A stretch of 64,000 nt of DNA, from positions 1-64,000 of the forward strand of contig CALUXU010000005.1 of NCBI GenBank assembly GCA_944324825.1. The letters run 5' to 3'. The notes under the pieces were generated by a model. The model was not told the origin of the DNA, did no database searches, and was given only the letters and a program-made list of their open reading frames with translations. Positions 35,081 through 42,928 of the stretch are shown piece after piece (the stretch's first letter is position 1; each line of letters starts with the position of its first letter). The position numbers and the translations under genes are program-made. The DNA is from Candidatus Gastranaerophilales bacterium. Lineage in GTDB: Bacteria; Cyanobacteriota; Vampirovibrionia; Gastranaerophilales; Gastranaerophilaceae.

Positions 35081-36229
35081 ATGAAAAAAGGTGTAGTCAA
35101 ATTATTAATAGCAGCACTGTTATGCTCAAATTGTGCGTGTTTTGCGGAAGGAGATGTATTCCAAGGACATGCGCAAAAAGATGATGAACAGCAGGTTCAA
35201 GATGAGTTATTTACCGGACAAATAGAAACTCTTGATAAGCATGACGTGATAAAAATGACTGTATCACAGGTTATTGATGGGAACTATTCATTAGAAGGAG
35301 ATGAGTTTTTTGCTAAAGTTACAAGCGATGTAATAGGAGAAAACGGGGTCATAATACCTAAAGGTACGCTTGCACACGGGGTTATATCGCAATCCTCTGA
35401 GGCAAAACGTTTAGGGCGTGACGGGTATATATCATTAAAGTTTGATTACCTTGTAACGCCTGACGGGCGGCAAATTCCTATCGAAGGCGGTATGTCGACT
35501 AAGATGCATCCTGTGAAAGCAGTTGGTAAAATTGTTGCAACAGATATCGGCTACACTGCGGCCGGCGGAGTGATAGGCGGCTATACTGCGCTAAACGCTC
35601 TTGGTCTGGAAGCAGCTATTGCTTCTCAAGGTTATACTGTCGCAGGCGGTGCCGCAATAGGCGGTACGGTTGGTCTTGCTATGTCTTTGTATCGTAAAGG
35701 AAAAGATGTTTTAATAGCACCCGGTGACGAAATCAGAGTAAAAGTTTCTACATCAATGAATCTTCCTGTATATAAAGAGTCAGCTCTGAAACAGGATGAG
35801 GTTATGTTTCCTGGATTAAATGTTCGGGTTACAAATATTCTTTATGAAAAAGATCCGTTTGGAGAATTGAATACTTTAACATTATCAATGTCGATTTCTA
35901 ATATGTCAAAAACGGTTTTCTCCGGCATGGATGTTGCTCTGGTAAATGATTTGGGACAGACCTTCAATCCGACAGTTTTTGGTGATACCAGATTGATGTT
36001 TGCACAGATAAAACCGGGGGACAGAATGGCGGGAAGAATGTCCTTCTCTGTTAATAACGTTAATGATTCATTCTGGCTCACGTTTTATGATAGATTAACG
36101 AAAAAAGAAGTAGCAAGAATATCTCTTGATAATGCGTATAAAAATGTTTCTAAAAAAGTTAAGAAACGCAATGACAAAATACGTACTAAAAAAACAAACT
36201 ATTATAAAAATTCACCGTTTGATATTTAA
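35081..36229 (+). CDS. Secreted protein with glycine-zipper segment
   Basis: A signal peptide (about 1-23, ending CACFA) precedes a beta-rich domain with 'GENGVIIPKGTLAHGVI' near residue 88, a phrase like those in TrbI/VirB10-type proteins. A glycine-rich hydrophobic stretch near 155-205 ('GGVIGGYTAL', 'AGGAAIGGTVGLAM') could be a membrane or glycine-zipper segment. A second beta domain follows to about 350, with a Lys-rich tail. 382 residues. Probably envelope-associated; no exact family is claimed. Likely a leaderless mRNA. Confidence 0.6.
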   Translation: MKKGVVKLLIAALLCSNCACFAEGDVFQGHAQKDDEQQVQDELFTGQIETLDKHDVIKMTVSQVIDGNYSLEGDEFFAKVTSDVIGENGVIIPKGTLAHGVISQSSEAKRLGRDGYISLKFDYLVTPDGRQIPIEGGMSTKMHPVKAVGKIVATDIGYTAAGGVIGGYTALNALGLEAAIASQGYTVAGGAAIGGTVGLAMSLYRKGKDVLIAPGDEIRVKVSTSMNLPVYKESALKQDEVMFPGLNVRVTNILYEKDPFGELNTLTLSMSISNMSKTVFSGMDVALVNDLGQTFNPTVFGDTRLMFAQIKPGDRMAGRMSFSVNNVNDSFWLTFYDRLTKKEVARISLDNAYKNVSKKVKKRNDKIRTKKTNYYKNSPFDI

Positions 36230-36314
36230 TTTATGCAATATAACCAAAGCTATAGATAACGCTGTAATTGCATAACTTGCATATCCGGCAGTATTAGTTG
36301 TTTTTAAAATATTA

Positions 36315-36349
36315 AAAAAGAGCACCTATATATTTTAGGTACTCTTTTT
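36315..36349. terminator. Terminator between the secreted protein and minE
   Basis: AAAAAGAG, ACCTA, TAGGT and CTCTTTTT form a hairpin with one mismatched pair and A/T runs at both sides. It can serve both converging genes. Confidence 0.8.
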
Positions 36350-36371
36350 AGTTATAAACAATTTCGTTTAT

Positions 36372-36869
36372 TTATTTTTCTTCTTCTTCTTCTGAATCAT
36401 TTTCAGGCTCTTCTTCATCAGGAGTATCAGAAGCATTTTCTTCGCTTTCGTCGGTTTCTTCTTTTTCTTCTTGGACATCATCAGAATTATCATCCTCATC
36501 AGATTCCTCGTCCTCATCAACCTCTTCTTCATTTACCCCTGCCTCTTCAGCTTCAAGGAGTGCAAGAATTTCGGATTCTTCTTTGGCACGAATGACCGGA
36601 ATAGAAAGCATAAGAGCCATTTGTTCATCTTCTTGTTCAAAGTTTAAATCAAGAAGCTCTTTATCAAGTTCAAGGTATTTTGATAACAAATCAATAAGTT
36701 CATTTCTCATTCTATCCATAATGGCAGGAGAAAGATTTGTTCTGTCTTGCATCAAAACAAGTTTTAACCTGTTACAGGCAACATCTTTTGCAGACTCTCT
36801 GTCTTTATTTTCTGATTGATGAAAGAAACTTAATACCTTGTTATATAAGTTAGCAAAAAGGTCTTTCAT
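36372..36869 (-). CDS. minE: MinE with a long acidic C-terminal tail
   Basis: MinE stimulates the MinD ATPase and restricts MinCD to the poles. The N-terminal membrane and MinD-binding region includes 'SAKDVACNRLKLVLMQDR' near residues 26-43, followed by a topological-specificity domain to about 95. From about residue 105 the protein continues in roughly 60 residues that are almost all Glu, Asp and Ser, absent from ordinary 85-95 residue MinE. One base separates it from minD, completing minC-minD-minE. Confidence 0.85.
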   Translation of the reverse strand: MKDLFANLYNKVLSFFHQSENKDRESAKDVACNRLKLVLMQDRTNLSPAIMDRMRNELIDLLSKYLELDKELLDLNFEQEDEQMALMLSIPVIRAKEESEILALLEAEEAGVNEEEVDEDEESDEDDNSDDVQEEKEETDESEENASDTPDEEEPENDSEEEEEK

Positions 36870-36870
36870 C

Positions 36871-37683
36871 TTACACCTTGCCTTTCAACTTTGTGAACAG
36901 ATTTTTAATCTTAGCCATAAAACCTTTAGGCTGTGTCAGGTCTAAGAACGGAACATCTTCACCCATGATACGTTTTGCAACGTTTCTGTATGCTTGCCCT
37001 GCAAGTGAGGTTTCGTCATTTACAATCGGTTCACCTTTATTGGTTGAAGTGATAATACCGGTGTCTTCCGGAATAACTCCGATTAATTCTGCCGACAGGA
37101 TTTCAACAACGTCTTCAACACTCATCATATCGTTAGATTCAATAAGGTTCGGGCGAACTCTGTTTAAAAGGAGTTTGTAGCTTTCGATTTCTTCTTTTGC
37201 TTCTAAAAGACCTATGATTCTGTCAGCATCTCTTACTGCAGACATTTCAGGTGTTGTAACAACTATTGCTTCTGATGCACCTGCAACTGCGTTTTGGAAG
37301 CCTTGTTCAATCCCTGCAGGACAGTCAACAAGAATAAAATCATATTTCTTCTTTAACTGATCACATATATCTTTTAACTGTTCTTGAGATACAGAGGTTT
37401 TATCCCTTGTTTGTGCTGCCGCAAGCAAGGAAAGATTAGGATTCTTTTTATCTTTCACAAGTGCTTGTTTAAGTTTGCATCTTTCTTCTACAACGTCAAC
37501 AATTGTATAAACAATTCTGTTTTCAAGACCAAGAAGCAAATCAAGGTTTCTCAATCCTATATCCGTATCTATTAATACAACTTTATTTCCGGCTTTAGCA
37601 AGTGCAGTACCTATATTTGCACTTGTTGTTGTTTTTCCTACCCCGCCTTTACCGGATGTTATTACTATTACACGACCAGTCAT
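36871..37683 (-). CDS. minD: Septum site-determining ATPase MinD
   Basis: MinD is a membrane-cycling ATPase that carries MinC and responds to MinE. The deviant Walker A motif 'SGKGGVGKTTTSANIG' is near residue 10, 'DTDIGLRNLDLLLG' near 40, 'DCPAGIEQGF' near 120 and 'VTTPEMSAVRDADR' near 145. The C-terminus 'KGFMAKIKNLFTKLKGKV' is the expected amphipathic membrane-targeting helix. Length (270) is normal. Its ATG overlaps the minC stop by one base. Confidence 0.97.
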   Translation of the reverse strand: MTGRVIVITSGKGGVGKTTTSANIGTALAKAGNKVVLIDTDIGLRNLDLLLGLENRIVYTIVDVVEERCKLKQALVKDKKNPNLSLLAAAQTRDKTSVSQEQLKDICDQLKKKYDFILVDCPAGIEQGFQNAVAGASEAIVVTTPEMSAVRDADRIIGLLEAKEEIESYKLLLNRVRPNLIESNDMMSVEDVVEILSAELIGVIPEDTGIITSTNKGEPIVNDETSLAGQAYRNVAKRIMGEDVPFLDLTQPKGFMAKIKNLFTKLKGKV

Positions 37684-38753
37684 TAATCTTCTCTCCTTAA
37701 TGTTTTATAAACTACGATTTGTTTATTGTTAATTCTTGCCTCTTCCGGCGTAAACTCATTTGTTTTTTGAATATACGGAACGTTAACCGTATCGTTTCTT
37801 CTTGAATAAAGCCCTGCTATTCTTAATTGAATCGGGTTAAGTTTTAAAGCTCTTACTTTTGCCGCTACGTTACCATGTGAGCCGGCATGTGCGATACCGC
37901 CAAGGATACCCCATACGGTAATGTCACCTGTCGCAATAACTTCACTGCCCGGGTGTGCATCTCCTACAATGAAAATATTTCCTTCGTAAGTAACTGTCTG
38001 TCCGGAACGAAGTGTTTGCGTAACATATAGTGTCGGTAACTCCGCTGTGTTTTCACTGAATTCTTCCATATCATCAGGAGTAATTCCGTCTGTATCCAGA
38101 AGAACATATTTACCTTCAGAGCTCCTTTCTTTAGTTTCTGTTTCTTCAAAACTTTTATCCAAGCTCTTTGGTTCAATTAATTCAATGTTTGTCTTGATAA
38201 TATTTTCATTTGTATTGTTGTTTGCAGGCTGTATACCTAAAACCTTATCAAGAGCAGCCTGTACTTCAGGGTTTGAAAGTATGGTTTCTTCGTCTAATTC
38301 TTCTTTTGGCTGTATTTCCGAAATGGTTGTTTCATTATTTACAGATTGATTTTCTGTAATCGTTTCTTGAATTTCTACAGGTGAAATTGTTTCTTGCTCG
38401 CTGGAGAAAGTATTATTTAAGTTTTCTATATGTTCTGAAATTGAATCTTGAAACGGTAATTCCACATCTGCTGATTTCTTGGAATTAATAGCAATTCCTA
38501 AGCTGACGGCAGATGCTTCAGTCATTTCAGAATTTGTAGAAATAGAACTAATAGAAGACTCTATTGATTCTATCAATGCTTTAATACTTAAAAGCTGAGA
38601 TTGTTTTAAATCTAAATCACCGAGATTAAGACTTACATTTTTACCTTTTGTTTCGTTTGATTCTAAAATTGAACTAAGTTCAGTTGCCAGTTGAGCAGTG
38701 TTTTTAGTTTCGCTTAAATCAATAACGAATTCGTTTTCTGTGTAATTTTCCAT
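37683..38753 (-). CDS. minC: Septum site-determining protein MinC
   Basis: MinC inhibits FtsZ polymerisation away from mid-cell. The conserved C-terminal beta-helix (about 245-355) shows 'IFIVGDAHPGSEVIATGDIT' and 'GILGGIAHAGSHGN' and 'IRIAGLYSRR'-like sequence ('LRIAGLYSRR'). The N-terminal domain (about 1-100) is followed by an acidic Glu/Thr/Ser-rich linker of roughly 130 residues, longer than usual. ATG 38753 has AGGG just upstream and is preferred to 38765. First gene of the min operon. Confidence 0.9.
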   Translation of the reverse strand: MENYTENEFVIDLSETKNTAQLATELSSILESNETKGKNVSLNLGDLDLKQSQLLSIKALIESIESSISSISTNSEMTEASAVSLGIAINSKKSADVELPFQDSISEHIENLNNTFSSEQETISPVEIQETITENQSVNNETTISEIQPKEELDEETILSNPEVQAALDKVLGIQPANNNTNENIIKTNIELIEPKSLDKSFEETETKERSSEGKYVLLDTDGITPDDMEEFSENTAELPTLYVTQTLRSGQTVTYEGNIFIVGDAHPGSEVIATGDITVWGILGGIAHAGSHGNVAAKVRALKLNPIQLRIAGLYSRRNDTVNVPYIQKTNEFTPEEARINNKQIVVYKTLRRED

Positions 38754-38958
38754 ATCCCTACCCATATTAACTAATACTATTTAAGAATAACGTAAATACA
38801 TCTTATGTTCAATAAAATGTATCTTTATTTTAAGTGGAGAAAATATGGCGTTTATTTATTTATGGATTTTAACTGTATTTACAATTTGTAATAATGTAGC
38901 AATTATAAATTTTTGAGGAGTTTTATAAATGTGATAAAAATTGTAGAAAGGTTAAATT

Positions 38959-40224
38959 ATGGTATCAATAAATCCTGAAAATGTTAAAAATATTGTACAG
39001 TCTGCAGAAAACGGATTAAAGAAAAAAGCCCTGGGAGGTTTTACTCCTGAAAGTACGAAAGAAGCGTTACAAAAAGTTGCTGATGGTGTAAAACAGTTAG
39101 CCGATAATGCAATCGGTGCCGTACAAAGAGAATTACAAATGTATAAAGGTAAATCCGCACAGGAAATGGCAGAATTAACATCAAAAAAAGATGCCGTAAT
39201 TTTAGGTAAAGATAAACAAATTCAAGAAGCTGCCGAAAAATTGGCAGATGCAAAACAACAAATAAAAACTGCAAAATCAGTTAAGACAGGTAAGCCTAAA
39301 ACTCTTCCAAACGGAAATATTGAAACGGTAAAAGTCAATAAAAACGGTGCAAGAATGACAACTGAAACGACACCTGACGGAAGAAAAGTAAATGTTTCTG
39401 TGGAAACTTTGGACGGAGATATTCGAAAAACAAAATACGATCCGGTATCCGGGAAACCTGTTAAAACATTTACAAATATAAACGGTGATAAAACGATTGA
39501 ATACGGTGAATATGAATCGAAAATTAAAGATGTAAATGTGAAAAAATCTAAAACAAAACCGACTGTTGTCAATAGGGTTCAAGAAGTTGATAACCGGACA
39601 GGTGAAAGAGTTATCCGCCAAACATATTCAGACGGAAGTTATAAAATTGCACACCCGAAAAATAATTATGGTGCCGTCCAGGTAGAATCCTTCTCTCCAA
39701 GTCAAAAATTAACAAAACGTGTAACAACCTGGGACGAGGCACAACGTATAGAAAAATTTGGGGATAATACTTATACCTGTACTGATAAAAATTCTCATTT
39801 TACTACAACTCAAGTTCAGAAATATGATAGTAGCGGAAAAAATTACGTAGCATCATTAAAAACTGTTCTCAAAGATGGAAGCATAGAAAAATATAGACGT
39901 GATGTTGATGAATTCGGAATAGTAAAACCTGAGTATACCGAGTTTAAATATTTCCCGAAAAACTCTAAAGTTGCATATTCTCACCGTGATGTAGAAGTTG
40001 ACGGTCAATATTCAAAGAAAAATAACCGTGAAACGTATGTGATGAAAGACGGTTCCAAGTACATAGTTAATTATCAGCCATCTTTGTATGATACCTCTCT
40101 TATTGTTAATCAAGGGAAACAAGTTGCACTTGAATACCAGCCTAAAGATGCGGAGAAGAGTTTGAAGGTTGATGATACTTTAAAAATGAAAGAATTCTTT
40201 TCTCATGTCGGGATGTTAAAATAA
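38959..40224 (+). CDS. Uncharacterised protein with helical N-terminus and DG-containing strand repeats
   Basis: I do not recognise this 421-residue protein. Residues 1-110 are helical, Lys/Ala/Gln-rich and probably coiled-coil. Residues about 120-400 are hydrophilic and made of repeating strand-turn units such as 'TTPDGRKVNVSVETLDGD', 'NINGDKTIEYGEY', 'YSDGSYKIAHPKNN' and 'MKDGSKYIVNYQP', reminiscent of YD/DG repeats of surface proteins. There is no signal peptide. It lies alone between minC and rpsH. Confidence 0.6.
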   Translation: MVSINPENVKNIVQSAENGLKKKALGGFTPESTKEALQKVADGVKQLADNAIGAVQRELQMYKGKSAQEMAELTSKKDAVILGKDKQIQEAAEKLADAKQQIKTAKSVKTGKPKTLPNGNIETVKVNKNGARMTTETTPDGRKVNVSVETLDGDIRKTKYDPVSGKPVKTFTNINGDKTIEYGEYESKIKDVNVKKSKTKPTVVNRVQEVDNRTGERVIRQTYSDGSYKIAHPKNNYGAVQVESFSPSQKLTKRVTTWDEAQRIEKFGDNTYTCTDKNSHFTTTQVQKYDSSGKNYVASLKTVLKDGSIEKYRRDVDEFGIVKPEYTEFKYFPKNSKVAYSHRDVEVDGQYSKKNNRETYVMKDGSKYIVNYQPSLYDTSLIVNQGKQVALEYQPKDAEKSLKVDDTLKMKEFFSHVGMLK

Positions 40225-40230
40225 TTTGAT

Positions 40231-40260
40231 AAAAAGAGGAACAATTTGTTCCTCTTTTTT
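40231..40260 (+). terminator. Terminator before the rpsH leader
   Basis: AAAAAGAGGAAC pairs with GTTCCTCTTTTT, seven bases after the preceding stop. Confidence 0.9.
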
Positions 40261-40282
40261 GTAAAATCTTGTAACCAAAGAC

Positions 40283-40311
40283 TTGTAACTATTTTTTGTT
40301 TATAATATTAT
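40283..40311 (+). promoter_or_regulatory. Promoter of rpsH-rplF-rplR
   Basis: TTGTAA (40283-40288), a 17-base spacer and TATTAT (40306-40311) form a reasonable sigma-70 promoter. The transcript would have a leader of about 170 bases. Confidence 0.6.
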
Positions 40312-40317
40312 ACCTTT

Positions 40318-40489
40318 GTTGACTGCCGAAATACGTTCCGGCGGGAGTAAATAAAAGGGCAAATGCCTTAATAGTTATTCTCAATTCGGAGCACAATTGA
40401 TTCGGTAAGAACGAGTAGAAGGGGCCGGGAAGGTCGGTTTGAATATAGTCCGAAACCACTCAGCTGCCGCAAGCAAAAAGGAAATAAAT
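40318..40489 (+). ncRNA. Structured 5' leader of rpsH
   Basis: The leader is less AT-rich than its surroundings and holds several short stems: GCCG/CGGC near 40326-40343, AGGGC/GCCTT near 40358, CAATT/AATTG near 40382-40400, and GGTTT/AAACC near 40436-40458. Its length and position suggest an autoregulatory ribosomal-protein leader, though I cannot match it to a named class. Confidence 0.4.
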
Positions 40490-40885
40490 ATGAACACAGA
40501 TCCTATAGCAGATATGCTAACAAGAATCAGAAACGCTAACCTTGTTTCTCATGAAACAGTGTCTATGCCGCTTTCTAAATTGAAACTTTCTGTTGCAGAA
40601 TTATTGAAAAGCGAAGGTTTTATCAACGGTTATTCTGTAAAAGAAGAAGGTAAATTCAAATCTTTAGTAATTGAATTAAAATATGATGAACACGGAAAAC
40701 CTGTTATCACAAACCTTCAAAGAGTTTCAAAACCTGGTTTGAGAACTTATTGTAAAGCTAAAAACTTGCCTCAAGTATTCGGCGGTTTAGGTATTTCAAT
40801 TGTTTCTACAAGCAAAGGTCTTTTAACCGACAGAAAAGCTCGTAAAGAAAACTTAGGCGGCGAAGTTCTTTGTAACGTTTGGTAG
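40490..40885 (+). CDS. rpsH: 30S ribosomal protein S8
   Basis: S8 binds 16S rRNA in the central domain of the small subunit. The sequence begins '[15 protein letters not shown]' and ends 'GGEVLCNVW', with '[20 protein letters not shown]' near residue 100-120, all diagnostic. The ATG at 40490 has AAAAGGAA upstream; the in-frame extension to 40439 falls in the structured leader and is not part of S8. In most bacteria rpsN precedes and rplF follows; here rplF follows after 222 bases and nothing ribosomal precedes. Confidence 0.97.
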   Translation: MNTDPIADMLTRIRNANLVSHETVSMPLSKLKLSVAELLKSEGFINGYSVKEEGKFKSLVIELKYDEHGKPVITNLQRVSKPGLRTYCKAKNLPQVFGGLGISIVSTSKGLLTDRKARKENLGGEVLCNVW

Positions 40886-41107
40886 TGCTACGCACGTAGT
40901 CATGTTACGTTAAAAGTCCGGTTTGGTTTTGGCTTACAAGTTGAAATTAAACCTACAAAATATCACCACCAAACCATTCTGTTCATTAATGAGTGAATTT
41001 ACGAGTGAAGCAATAATTCAAGTGCTACGCACAAGAACTTTAAATTAGTAAATACTAAAAGCGGTGTAATTGGCAGAAAACCCGCTTAATCAAAAGGAGA
41101 AATTAAT
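40886..41107. other. Long spacer between rpsH and rplF
   Basis: These 222 bases hold no gene. GTGCTACGCAC, itself a small hairpin, occurs at 40885-40895 and 41022-41032. In most genomes this junction is about 10-20 bases. The final part carries AAAGGAG for rplF. Confidence 0.7.
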
Positions 41108-41647
41108 ATGTCACGTATTGGTAAAAAACCTGTCGAAATTCCTTCAGGTGTTGAAGCAAAATTAGACGGACAAACTATTACAGTAAAAGGTCCTAAAGGT
41201 ACTGAATCTGTAACCGTTAGAGAAGAAATTAAAATCTCTATCGTTGATAATCATATAATTTTAGAACCTACTAATGATGAAAGAAAAACTAATGCTTTAC
41301 ATGGTCTTTCAAGAACATTAGTTGCTAACGCTGTTGAAGGTGTAAGCAAAGGTTTTGAAAAGAAATTAGAAATTCAAGGTGTTGGTTACCGTGCAAATAT
41401 GGAAGGTACTAAACTTAATATGCAATTGGGTTACTCTCACCCTGTAATTATCGATCCACCTCAAGGAATCACTATTACAGTTGATAAGAACGTAAATATC
41501 TCTGTATGCGGTTCTAATAAACAGTTGGTAGGTGACGTTGCTGCTGCAATCAGAAGCAAAAGACCTCCTGAAGTTTATAAAGGAAAAGGTGTTCGCTACG
41601 AAGGTGAATACATCAGACGTAAAGCCGGTAAAGCCGGTAAAAAGTAA
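41108..41647 (+). CDS. rplF: 50S ribosomal protein L6
   Basis: L6 sits near the factor-binding site of the large subunit. The sequence has 'SRIGKKPVEIPSGVEAKLDG' at the start, 'GVGYRANMEG' near residue 90 and 'RSKRPPEVYKGKGVRYEGEY' near 155, with a Lys-rich end. Length (179) is standard. AAGGAG precedes the ATG. The spacing to rplR is filled by two copies of a palindromic repeat, unlike normal ribosomal operons. Confidence 0.97.
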   Translation: MSRIGKKPVEIPSGVEAKLDGQTITVKGPKGTESVTVREEIKISIVDNHIILEPTNDERKTNALHGLSRTLVANAVEGVSKGFEKKLEIQGVGYRANMEGTKLNMQLGYSHPVIIDPPQGITITVDKNVNISVCGSNKQLVGDVAAAIRSKRPPEVYKGKGVRYEGEYIRRKAGKAGKK

Positions 41648-41663
41648 GATAGCTCTTAGATGA

Positions 41664-41781
41664 GCCGTAGGCGAATCTTAGAGATATCTTATCCTGAACT
41701 TGTTTCAGGATCTGTGGCAAAGCTCACAGTAATGCCGTAGGCGAATCTTAGTAATATCTTATCCTGAACTTGTTTCAGGAT
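41664..41781 (+). repeat. Tandem palindromic intergenic repeat between rplF and rplR
   Basis: Two 48-base copies (41664-41711 and 41734-41781) differ at only a couple of positions and lie 70 bases apart. Each ends in a hairpin with ATCCTGAA pairing with TTCAGGAT. Sequences of the ATCCTGAACTTGTTTCAGGAT kind are a commonly seen intergenic repeat in several bacterial groups; here they interrupt a ribosomal operon. Confidence 0.85.
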
Positions 41782-41857
41782 TACATAAAACACAAATAGG
41801 CCCGCATAAACCCTTAGCAAGTTGTTAAGAAGGTTTGGGTTAAAGGAGAAAAGAAAA

Positions 41858-42226
41858 ATGATTAAACAAGAAGCAAGAAAACCAAGAGTACAAAAAAGAC
41901 ATAAATCAATCAGAGTGAATATTTCAGGTGATGCTGAATATCCTAGATTGGCTGTTTATAGAAGTACTAAACATATCTATGCTCAAGTTATAGATGATGT
42001 TAAACATGTAACTTTGGCATCAGCATCTTCTAATGACAAAGATTTAAAAGCTAAATTATCACATGGCGGTAATATTGAAGCTGCAAAAGTTGTTGGTGAA
42101 GCTGTTGCTAAGAAAGCTTTAAAAGCAGGTATCAAAGGTGTTGTATTTGATAGAGGCGGTTTCCTTTATCACGGAAGAATCCAAGCACTTGCTGATGCTG
42201 CAAGAGAAGCCGGGTTAGAATTCTAA
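41858..42226 (+). CDS. rplR: 50S ribosomal protein L18
   Basis: L18 binds 5S rRNA in the central protuberance. '[18 protein letters not shown]' near the start, '[19 protein letters not shown]' near 38-56 and '[20 protein letters not shown]' near 95-114 are diagnostic. ATG 41858 has AAAGGAG upstream; the in-frame TTG at 41822 would add a non-homologous stretch. Length is 122. rpsE, which normally follows, is absent; a terminator and a convergent DHFR-like gene come next. Confidence 0.96.
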   Translation: MIKQEARKPRVQKRHKSIRVNISGDAEYPRLAVYRSTKHIYAQVIDDVKHVTLASASSNDKDLKAKLSHGGNIEAAKVVGEAVAKKALKAGIKGVVFDRGGFLYHGRIQALADAAREAGLEF

Positions 42227-42242
42227 TTTTTAAATTCTAATA

Positions 42243-42277
42243 AAAAAGGAGATGCTTTTATTAAAGCATCTCTTTTT
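42243..42277. terminator. Terminator after rplR
   Basis: GAGATGCTTT pairs with AAAGCATCTC around a four-base loop, flanked by A and T runs. It lies between the convergent rplR and DHFR-like genes. Confidence 0.9.
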
Positions 42278-42800
42278 ATTTGGTATATATATTTGTTACA
42301 ACTCCATTTTCGTGTTGGATTGTCTTTGTATTTTTAAAGTGAATTGTTTGACCAATTTCTCCGAAAAGTGATATTCCGCTTCCCAGTATAACCGGCAGTG
42401 TATTTATAACCATTTCATCAATTAAATCTTCTTTTAAAAATGATTGTATAGTGGCTCCGCCGTCAATATAAATATTTTTGAGCCCTCTATCTCTAATATT
42501 TTGTATAATAGTATTTAAATCACCATTAACGATTTCAACACTATCTTGCAAGTTAATAGGTATGTTTTTGAGAGTATTACTTAAAACAAATACAGGCTTG
42601 CTATAAGGATACGGTTTGCAAGTCAGAGCTTTTTCATAGGTAAATCGTCCGATAATAATAGCATCAATCTTCTTTAAAAAGTTTAAATATCCGTAATCAG
42701 TTTTAGTTGGATTTGGTATTTCGGACAGCCATTTAGTTGAACCGTCCTTAGTTGCAATAAAGCCGTCAAGACTTTTTGCAATAAATACATAATTTGCCAT
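42276..42800 (-). CDS. Dihydrofolate reductase/RibD C-terminal-like protein
   Basis: The fold is that of the RibD C-terminal domain and small DHFR-like proteins: 'IAKSLDGFIATKDGSTKWL' near residue 7, 'AIIIGRFTYEKAL' near 47, 'PVFVLSNT' near 70, 'IYIDGGATIQSFLKEDLIDE' near 110 and 'PVILGSGISLFGE' near 137. Length 174 fits the stand-alone YwjB/YyaP-like group, whose substrate is unknown; it should be an NADPH-dependent reductase. No good Shine-Dalgarno precedes the ATG. Confidence 0.85.
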   Translation of the reverse strand: MANYVFIAKSLDGFIATKDGSTKWLSEIPNPTKTDYGYLNFLKKIDAIIIGRFTYEKALTCKPYPYSKPVFVLSNTLKNIPINLQDSVEIVNGDLNTIIQNIRDRGLKNIYIDGGATIQSFLKEDLIDEMVINTLPVILGSGISLFGEIGQTIHFKNTKTIQHENGVVTNIYTK

Positions 42801-42880
42801 TAAATATAAATACCCCGTGATAATTAACTAATATAAACTCATTATAGCATATATGTATATTCATTTAAAGTGTGCATTAA

Positions 42881-42907
42881 AAAAGACCGGTTATAAACCG
42901 GTCTTTT
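42881..42907. terminator. Terminator with GACCGGT stem
   Basis: AAAAGACCGGTT pairs with AACCGGTCTTTT around a three-base loop. It follows the HEAT-repeat gene on the minus strand. Its core equals that of the terminator at 8788-8817. Confidence 0.9.
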
Positions 42908-42928
42908 TTAAATTTTTTGTTTATTTTA

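Noticed and set aside
36561-36869. MinE acidic tail as a frameshift product
   Set aside because: The frame continues smoothly to a normal stop before a terminator, and a biased acidic composition is not what an out-of-frame read would give.
40439-40489. N-terminal extension of S8
   Set aside because: The upstream codons fall in the structured leader, are not S8-like, and the ATG at 40490 has its own ribosome site.
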